DNA of 64,000 nucleotides, from positions 4,984,001-5,048,000 of the forward strand of contig NZ_LR813084.1 in NCBI RefSeq assembly GCF_903815225.1. Reading direction: 5' to 3'. The notes below the pieces were generated by a model that was given only the letters and a program-made list of their open reading frames with translations, made no database searches and was not told where the DNA came from. The position numbers and the translations under genes are program-made. Positions 58,823 through 64,000 of this stretch are shown piece by piece. Within the stretch, counting starts at the first letter, position 1, and each line of letters begins with the position of its first letter. This DNA is from Delftia tsuruhatensis. Its GTDB lineage: Bacteria > Pseudomonadota > Gammaproteobacteria > Burkholderiales > Burkholderiaceae_C.

Positions 58823-59785
58823 TCAGGCTTCGTTCCCGGCCACGATGGACATGACGGCCATGCGCACGGCGATGCCGAACGACACCTGCGACAGGATCAC
58901 GGCCTGCGGGCCGTCGACGACCTCGGAGTCGATCTCCACGCCCCGGTTGATCGGGCCGGGGTGCATGACGATGGCATCCGGCTTGGCCAGGCGCAGCTTC
59001 TCGGCCGTGAGTCCGAAGCTCTTGAAGTACTCCTGGCTGGAGGGCAGCAGCGCGCCGCTCATGCGTTCGTTCTGCAGGCGCAGCATGATGATGACGTCGC
59101 AGTCCCTGATGCCTTCCTCCAGCGTGTGGAAGACGCGCACGCCCATTTGCGACAGGTCCGAGGGCACCAGGGTGCGCGGTCCGACCACGCGCACCTCGGC
59201 CGCGCCCAGCGTGGTCAGGGCATGGATGTCCGAGCGCGCCACGCGCGAATGCAGCACGTCGCCCACGATGGCCACGCGCAGGTTGGCGAAGTCCTTCTTG
59301 TAGTGACGGATGGTGTACATGTCCAGCAGCCCCTGCGTGGGGTGGGCATGGCGGCCGTCGCCGGCGTTGACCACGTGGACATGGGGCGCCACATGCTGGG
59401 CGATGAGGTAGGGCGCGCCCGACTCGCTGTGGCGCACGACGAAGAGGTCGGCAGCCATGGCCGAGAGGTTGGCGATGGTGTCCAGCAGCGACTCGCCCTT
59501 GCTGGCCGAGCTGCGCGCGATGTCCAGGTTGAACACGTCGGCCGACAGGCGCTTGGCGGCGATCTCGAACGTGGTGCGCGTGCGCGTGCTGTTCTCGAAG
59601 AACAGGTTGAACACGCTCTTGCCGCGCAGCAACGGCACCTTCTTGACCTCGCGGTCGTTGACGCTGACGAAGTTGGCCGCCGTGTCCAGGATGTGGGTCA
59701 GGATGTCCCTGGACAGTCCTTCGGTGGACAGCAGGTGGATCAGTTCGCCGTTCTTGTTGAGCTGGGGATTGCGCTTGTACAGCAC
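58823..59785 (-). CDS. pyrB: Aspartate carbamoyltransferase catalytic chain
   Basis: 320 residues. Carbamoyl-phosphate motif FFENSTRTRTTFE, the central DGRHAHPTQGLLD, and the aspartate-binding MLRLQNERM and MHPGPINRGVEI loops are intact. It catalyses the first committed step of pyrimidine synthesis. The GTG at 59785 (VLYKRNPQLNKNGEL) is chosen because it follows the pyrR stop by one base and has AGAGG 7 bases upstream; an in-frame start at 59830 would overlap pyrR by 44 bases. Confidence 0.95.
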   Translation of the reverse strand: MLYKRNPQLNKNGELIHLLSTEGLSRDILTHILDTAANFVSVNDREVKKVPLLRGKSVFNLFFENSTRTRTTFEIAAKRLSADVFNLDIARSSASKGESLLDTIANLSAMAADLFVVRHSESGAPYLIAQHVAPHVHVVNAGDGRHAHPTQGLLDMYTIRHYKKDFANLRVAIVGDVLHSRVARSDIHALTTLGAAEVRVVGPRTLVPSDLSQMGVRVFHTLEEGIRDCDVIIMLRLQNERMSGALLPSSQEYFKSFGLTAEKLRLAKPDAIVMHPGPINRGVEIDSEVVDGPQAVILSQVSFGIAVRMAVMSIVAGNEA

Positions 59786-59786
59786 G

Positions 59787-60305
59787 TCAGGCCTCTTGGA
59801 TGCGGAATTGGAAGACACCGGCGTCGTCACGCGCCAGCGACAGCAGGCGGTCGGCGGGCAGCGTCACGCGCGCGGCGGCGAAGTCGGCCTGGAAGGGCAG
59901 CTCGCGCCCGCCCCGGTCCACCAGCACCGCCAGGCGCACGCAGGCCGGGCGGCCGTAGTCATAGAGTTCGTTGAGCACGGCGCGCACGGTGCGCCCCGTG
60001 TAGAGCACGTCGTCCAGCACCAGGATGTCGGCGCCATTGACGTCGAAGTCGATCTGGGTCTGTGCGGTGGTGGCCATGCCGCGCTGCGCGAAGTCGTCAC
60101 GGTGCAGGGCCGAGGACAGCACGCTGGGGCTGCCGGGCAGGTTCAGGTCCTTGTGCAGGCGCTCGACCAGCCAGGCGCCGCCCGAGGTAATGCCGGCCAG
60201 GCGCGTCTGGGGCCCCATGAGGCTGCGCACGCCGCGCAGCAGTTCGCGGTACAGGGCCTCGGCGTCCAGCACCAGGCTGCCGGCTCCCGCAATGGTTTCA
60301 CTCAT
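59787..60305 (-). CDS. pyrR: PyrR-type uracil phosphoribosyltransferase/regulator
   Basis: 172 residues of the PyrR family. The PRPP-binding motif is DILVLDDVLYTGRTVRAVLNEL, and the loop ALHRDDFAQRGM matches PyrR. In Gram-positives PyrR is an RNA-binding attenuator; in proteobacteria it is mostly seen as a uracil phosphoribosyltransferase-like protein within the pyr operon. The start overlaps the ruvX stop by ATGA. Confidence 0.93.
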   Translation of the reverse strand: MSETIAGAGSLVLDAEALYRELLRGVRSLMGPQTRLAGITSGGAWLVERLHKDLNLPGSPSVLSSALHRDDFAQRGMATTAQTQIDFDVNGADILVLDDVLYTGRTVRAVLNELYDYGRPACVRLAVLVDRGGRELPFQADFAAARVTLPADRLLSLARDDAGVFQFRIQEA

Positions 60306-60760
60306 GGAAGACTCCTCAAAAACTGTTCAAGAATGATGCAGGCCGAGGCCGCATCGGCATCCGACGCGCCACCGGCCAGGGCCTCGGTGGTGCTGTAGCG
60401 CTCGTCCACCTCGTAGACGGGCAGGCCGAAGCGACTCTTGAGCTGGCGGCCGAATTTCTTCGCGCGGGCCGTGTTCTCGTGCGCCGCGCCGTCCGGGTGG
60501 TAGGGCACGCCGATCACCAGGGCATCGGGCTGCCATTCCTTGATGCGCTCGCCGGCCTGGGCCAGTCGTGCCTCGCCGGCTTCCGCACGTATCGTGGGCA
60601 GCGGGTTGGCCGAGCGCAGCATGCGCGTGCCCACGGCGCAGCCCGTGCGCTTGGCCCCGAAATCGAAGGCCACGAAACTCTGGAAATGGGCGGGAACGGT
60701 GGCCGGCACGGCCGTGCCGGCCGCGGCTGCTGCCCGGGACGCGGGAGCCGGCGCGGTCAT
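60302..60760 (-). CDS. ruvX: Putative pre-16S rRNA nuclease YqgF/RuvX
   Basis: 152 residues. The RNase-H-like fold begins FVAFDFGAKRTGCAVG and includes DALVIGVPYHPDG, YEVDERYSTTEA and the final helix DAASACIILEQFLRSLP. It finishes the 5' end of 16S rRNA in E. coli. An N-terminal Ala/Pro-rich extension of about 27 residues is unusual but in frame. It overlaps yqgE by ATGA. Confidence 0.93.
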   Translation of the reverse strand: MTAPAPASRAAAAAGTAVPATVPAHFQSFVAFDFGAKRTGCAVGTRMLRSANPLPTIRAEAGEARLAQAGERIKEWQPDALVIGVPYHPDGAAHENTARAKKFGRQLKSRFGLPVYEVDERYSTTEALAGGASDADAASACIILEQFLRSLP

Positions 60761-61356
60761 GCGCGCCCCGCTTCGGGCGAGAGCATCCAGCGCTGCAGGC
60801 CCAGCAGGCCCAGGGCGCGGTCATAGCGGTCGACGACCGGGGTGTCGAAGATGACGTCGGCATCGGCGCCGACCGTGAGCCAGGCGTTTTCGGCCAGCTC
60901 CGATTCGAGCTGCCCCTCGCCCCAGGAGGCATAGCCCAGCGTGACCAGCAGGCGCCTGGGGCCTGCGCCATCGGACAGGGCCTCGAGCACGTCCTTGGAC
61001 GTGGTCATCTCCAGCCCGCCAGGAATGGTCATGGTCGAGGCATAGGCCGATTCATCGTCGGCCGCGCCCTCGATGACCATGGGGTCGTGCAGCACGAAGC
61101 CCCGGTCGGTCTGCACCGGGCCGCCGTGGAACACGGGATCGCCGCGCAGGTCGTCGCGGCCCAACGCCAGGTCCACCTTCTGCAGCAGCGCTTCCAGCGT
61201 CAGCGGCGAAGGTTTGTTGATAATCAGGCCGAGCGCTCCGCGCTCGCTGTGTTCGCACAGGTAGACCACACTGCGCGAGAACGCTTCGTCTTCCAGGCCA
61301 GGCATGGCGATCAGGAAGTGGTGCGTCAGATTGATAGGCGCAGTTTCAGCAGACAT
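60757..61356 (-). CDS. yqgE: YqgE/AlgH family protein (UPF0301)
   Basis: 199 residues of the UPF0301 family: LTHHFLIAMPGLEDEAFSRSVVYLCEHSERGALGLIINKP, then VFHGGPVQTDRGFVLHD and LVTLGYASWGEGQLESELAENAWL, the conserved block of the family. Its function is unknown, but it nearly always precedes ruvX. TAAAAT ends 7 bases before the ATG at 61356, which suggests a leaderless transcript for the whole yqgE-to-GNAT run. Confidence 0.94.
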   Translation of the reverse strand: MSAETAPINLTHHFLIAMPGLEDEAFSRSVVYLCEHSERGALGLIINKPSPLTLEALLQKVDLALGRDDLRGDPVFHGGPVQTDRGFVLHDPMVIEGAADDESAYASTMTIPGGLEMTTSKDVLEALSDGAGPRRLLVTLGYASWGEGQLESELAENAWLTVGADADVIFDTPVVDRYDRALGLLGLQRWMLSPEAGRA

Positions 61357-61379
61357 ACAACCGATTTTACCGGCGATCC

Positions 61380-62861
61380 ATGCCACCTTCTTACCCTGTG
61401 GGCTTGGTCTGGCTGCGGCGCGACCTGCGTCTGGCCGACCACGCCGCCCTCTACCACGCGTCGCGCCAATGCCGGCAAGTGCATTGCGTGTTCGTGTTCG
61501 ACGACGACATCCTGGCGCCCCTGCCCCGCGCGGACCGGCGCATCGAGTTCATCTGCCGGAGCCTGGCCGGGCTGGACGAGGCGCTGCGCGCGGCCTCGGC
61601 GCGCGCGGAAACCGGCCTCATCGTGCGCCGGGGCCGGCCCGCTGAGCAGATACCGGCCCTGGCGCGGCAGCTCGGCGCGCAGGCCGTGTTCTGCAACTGG
61701 GACGACGAACCCGACGCCCTGGCCCGCGACGCACGCGTACGCCAGGCGCTGGCCGCCGACGGTGTGGCCCTGCACGGCTTCAAGGACCACATGGTCTTTG
61801 CGCGCGACGAGGTGCTGACCCAGGCCGGTGCGCCGTTTTCGGTGTTCACCCCGTACAAGAACGCCTGGCTGCGACAGATCACGCCCTTCTTCCTGTCCGC
61901 CTACCCCAGCGAGCGTGACCTGCCCGAGCGCCTGGCCCCGCGCCCCGAAGGCGAGCGCCGCCCCGTGCCCACGGCAGCCGACCTGGGCTTTGAAACGGGC
62001 ACGCTGGACGGCCTGCGCCTGCCCACGGGCTGCGCTGGTGCCGAGGAACTGCTGGCCGACTTTCTGCCGCGCCTGCCGCGCTACAAGCAGGCGCGCGACT
62101 TTCCCGCCGTCAAGGGCCCCAGCTACCTGAGCGTGCACCTGCGCTTCGGCACCGTCTCCATCCGCCGCCTGGCGCGCCTGGCCTGGGAGCAGACACAGCA
62201 GCAGCCCCACGATGCCGAAGGCGCGGCCACCTGGCTGTCGGAGCTGGTCTGGCGCGACTTCTACCTCCAGATCCTGGCGCATCACCCGCACGTGGTGCAT
62301 GCCAGCTTCAAGCCCGCCTACGATGCCATCCAGTGGGATACCGGCCCCGAGGCCGATGCCTTGTTCGCCGCCTGGTGCGAGGGCCGCACCGGCTATCCGC
62401 TGGTCGATGCCGCCATGCGCCAGTTGAACTCCACGGGCTACATGCACAACCGCCTGCGCATGGTGGCGGCCAGCTTCCTGGTCAAGGACCTGGGGATCGA
62501 CTGGCGCCGTGGCGAAGCCTGGTTTGCGCGCCAGCTCAATGACTTCGACCTGGCCGCCAACAACGGCGGCTGGCAATGGGCGGCTTCCACGGGCTGCGAC
62601 GCCCAGCCCTGGTTCCGCATCTTCAATCCGGTCACGCAAAGCCGGAAGTTCGACGCCGACGCACGCTTCATCGAGCGCTACGTGCCCGAACTGGCCCGCC
62701 TGCCTGCCCCTCTGCGCCACGCGCCATGGCAGGCCAGACCGCTGGAGCTGGCCGAGGCCGGCGTGGTGCTGGGCACGGACTACCCCCATCCCGTGGTGGA
62801 CCACGCAGCCGCGCGCGAGCGCACGCTGGCACGCTATGGTGTGGTCAAGCAGGCGGGTTGA
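61380..62861 (+). CDS. phrB: Deoxyribodipyrimidine photolyase (class I CPD type)
   Basis: 493 residues: N-terminal Rossmann domain for the antenna cofactor (LVWLRRDLRLADHAALYHAS), then the FAD domain with WRDFYLQIL, RTGYPLVDAAMRQLNSTGYMHNRLRMV and LNDFDLAANNGGWQWAASTGCDAQPWFRIFNPVTQ, which contain the conserved Trp electron chain and the FAD and DNA contacts. It splits UV-made cyclobutane dimers with blue light. It is divergent from yqgE across 23 bases and ends before a terminator shared with the next gene. Confidence 0.95.
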   Translation: MPPSYPVGLVWLRRDLRLADHAALYHASRQCRQVHCVFVFDDDILAPLPRADRRIEFICRSLAGLDEALRAASARAETGLIVRRGRPAEQIPALARQLGAQAVFCNWDDEPDALARDARVRQALAADGVALHGFKDHMVFARDEVLTQAGAPFSVFTPYKNAWLRQITPFFLSAYPSERDLPERLAPRPEGERRPVPTAADLGFETGTLDGLRLPTGCAGAEELLADFLPRLPRYKQARDFPAVKGPSYLSVHLRFGTVSIRRLARLAWEQTQQQPHDAEGAATWLSELVWRDFYLQILAHHPHVVHASFKPAYDAIQWDTGPEADALFAAWCEGRTGYPLVDAAMRQLNSTGYMHNRLRMVAASFLVKDLGIDWRRGEAWFARQLNDFDLAANNGGWQWAASTGCDAQPWFRIFNPVTQSRKFDADARFIERYVPELARLPAPLRHAPWQARPLELAEAGVVLGTDYPHPVVDHAAARERTLARYGVVKQAG

Positions 62862-62863
62862 AA

Positions 62864-62890
62864 GAAAAAAGAGCAGCGGCTGCTGCTCTT
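62864..62890 (-). terminator. Terminator between the photolyase and the CheA-type gene
   Basis: GAGCAGC-GGCT-GCTGCTC hairpin (62871-62888). On the minus strand it is followed by TTTTTTCTTT, so it mainly serves the CheA-like gene; on the plus side the T-run is short. Confidence 0.8.
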
Positions 62891-62915
62891 TCCCGTTGAC
62901 GGCAAGCGCCTGCGT

Positions 62916-64000
62916 TCAGGCATCCTGGCTCTGGGGCTCGGGGTCTGCCTGCAGCGACTGCGGCGCCGGCTCGGTACGACCATCTTGCAGGGAGTAGTGC
63001 TGGATCAGGCCCAGCAACTCCTCGTCCGAATAGGGCTTGCCCAGGTAGTGGTTGGCGCCCAGCTCGCGCGCCATCTCGCGGTGCTTTTGCGCGATGCGCG
63101 AGGTGATCATGACCACCGGCAGGTCGCGCAAGGCCTCGTCGGCGCGGATGTTGCGCAGCAGGTCGAACCCGTCCATGCGCGGCATCTCGATGTCGGACAG
63201 CACCAGGGTCGGGCGTTCCTCGGCCAGGCGCTCCATGGCCTGCAGGCCGTCGGCCGCCAGGGCCACGCGGTAGCCTTCGCGCTGAAGCAGGCGCTGGGTG
63301 ACGCGGCGCACGGTGATGGAGTCGTCCACCACCAGCACCAGCGGCACCGAGGCCGGCCCCGCACTGGCCAGCACGGCTTCGCCGCCGCCCTCGCCGGCCT
63401 CGCGCTCGGTCTGCTCGGTGCGGGCACGCACCTCGTCGCCATAGACGTTGGCCAGGGCCACGGGGTTGTAGATCTGCACCACGGCGCCCGAGGCCAGCAC
63501 CGACATGCCGGTCAGGCCCGGCAGCCGCGCCAGTTGCGGCCCCAGGTTCTTGATCACCACTTCCTGGTTGCCCAGCACTTCGTCCACGTGCAGCGCGATG
63601 CGCTGCGATGCACTGCGCAGGATGACCACGGGCCGGGTGCGGCCCACGGTCTCCTCGCTGCGCAGCGAGGACTGCCACAGCGCGCCGGCCCAGTAGAACG
63701 GCAGGGTCTCGCCGCCATCCTCGAAGGCATGGCCGGCGTAGGCGCGCTCCAGCAGCTCCAGCGGGGCACGGCGCACGATCTCCACCAGGCTGGCCGGCAC
63801 GCCGACCAGCAACTGGCCCGCACGCAGCATGACCACCTGGGTGACGGCGGTCGTCAGCGGCAGCACGAGGCGGAAGGCGCTGCCACGGCCGGCCTCGCTG
63901 TGGGTCTCGATGCGCCCGCCCAGGGCATTGACCTCGGAGCGCACCACGTCCATGCCGATGCCGCGCCCGGCCACGCCGGTGACCTCGGTGGCGGTGGTGA
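62916..64000 (-). CDS. CheA-type hybrid histidine kinase, C-terminal part (5' end outside window)
   Basis: Only the last 361 residues are in the window. They begin in the HATPase domain (AGRGIGMDVVRSEVNALGGRIETHSEAGRGSAFRLVLPL), followed by a CheW-like domain (about 45-165: TQVVMLRAGQLLVGVP, IALHVDEVLGNQEVVIKNLG), an acidic linker rich in Glu and Gly, and a receiver domain (about 215-330) with Asp in LVLSDIEMPRMDGFDLL and Lys in YLGKPYSDEEL. This layout is that of ChpA/PilL, the large kinase of twitching-motility chemotaxis. The C-terminal tail is rich in Pro, Gln and Glu. Confidence 0.93.
   Translation of the reverse strand, partial: TTATEVTGVAGRGIGMDVVRSEVNALGGRIETHSEAGRGSAFRLVLPLTTAVTQVVMLRAGQLLVGVPASLVEIVRRAPLELLERAYAGHAFEDGGETLPFYWAGALWQSSLRSEETVGRTRPVVILRSASQRIALHVDEVLGNQEVVIKNLGPQLARLPGLTGMSVLASGAVVQIYNPVALANVYGDEVRARTEQTEREAGEGGGEAVLASAGPASVPLVLVVDDSITVRRVTQRLLQREGYRVALAADGLQAMERLAEERPTLVLSDIEMPRMDGFDLLRNIRADEALRDLPVVMITSRIAQKHREMARELGANHYLGKPYSDEELLGLIQHYSLQDGRTEPAPQSLQADPEPQSQDA

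Overview
The window is high-GC DNA that reads as the chromosome of a betaproteobacterium of the family Comamonadaceae, most like Delftia, Comamonas or Acidovorax. The evidence is the aa3 oxidase cluster with a fused cytochrome c on subunit II, Bug-type (tripartite tricarboxylate) binding proteins, a DUF4148 protein, the DUF1841/cytochrome c4 pair, a PyrB/pseudo-dihydroorotase pair and an IPTL-CTERM protein. The genus is inference. There is no rRNA, insertion sequence, prophage or CRISPR array; one tRNA (Arg, anticodon CCT) is present.

Layout. 1-5.2 kb (minus): ctaG/cox11 (cut by the window edge), a tiny oxidase assembly protein, coxA, coxB, a doubtful small ORF and a BioC-like methyltransferase. 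5.3-13.3 kb: comF, trmL, a DUF4148 protein, a MaoC-like hydratase, a LysE-type exporter, a KefC-type antiporter, a LysR/SDR divergent pair, DUF1841 and cytochrome c4. 13.4-22.4 kb (plus): MoxR ATPase, GNAT and VWA protein in one run, then tamA-tamB. 22.5-24.3 kb: tRNA-Arg followed by a PD-(D/E)XK protein and a small membrane protein.

24.5-38.6 kb is the accessory-looking part. It holds a Bug protein and a gamma-glutamyltransferase, each facing one of two paralogous GntR/FCD regulators with a shared operator-like sequence. It also holds a tyrosinase with a DUF2182 membrane protein, a decayed IclR/Bug pair, a regulator with two HTH domains, a PAS-PAS chemoreceptor, a YfcF-type glutathione transferase, and a frameshifted Gly-rich IPTL-CTERM protein in a lower-GC neighbourhood.

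39-47.8 kb is signalling: a membrane chemoreceptor, a GAF-GGDEF cyclase, and a minus-strand run of HtrA protease, an ABC-ATPase/dual-specificity-phosphatase fusion, a roadblock-like protein and a QseBC-like two-component pair. The fusion and its neighbour are the most unusual content of the window. 47.9-56.2 kb: arsC, 8-oxoguanine deaminase, LysR, a divergent Fbp-type iron permease and ATPase with a Fur-box-like site and no binding protein, and a siaA-siaB-siaC module without siaD. 56.2-61.4 kb (minus): yqgE-ruvX-pyrR-pyrB-pyrX-plsC-GNAT in tight coupling. The window closes with a photolyase and the 3' part of a CheA-type hybrid kinase.
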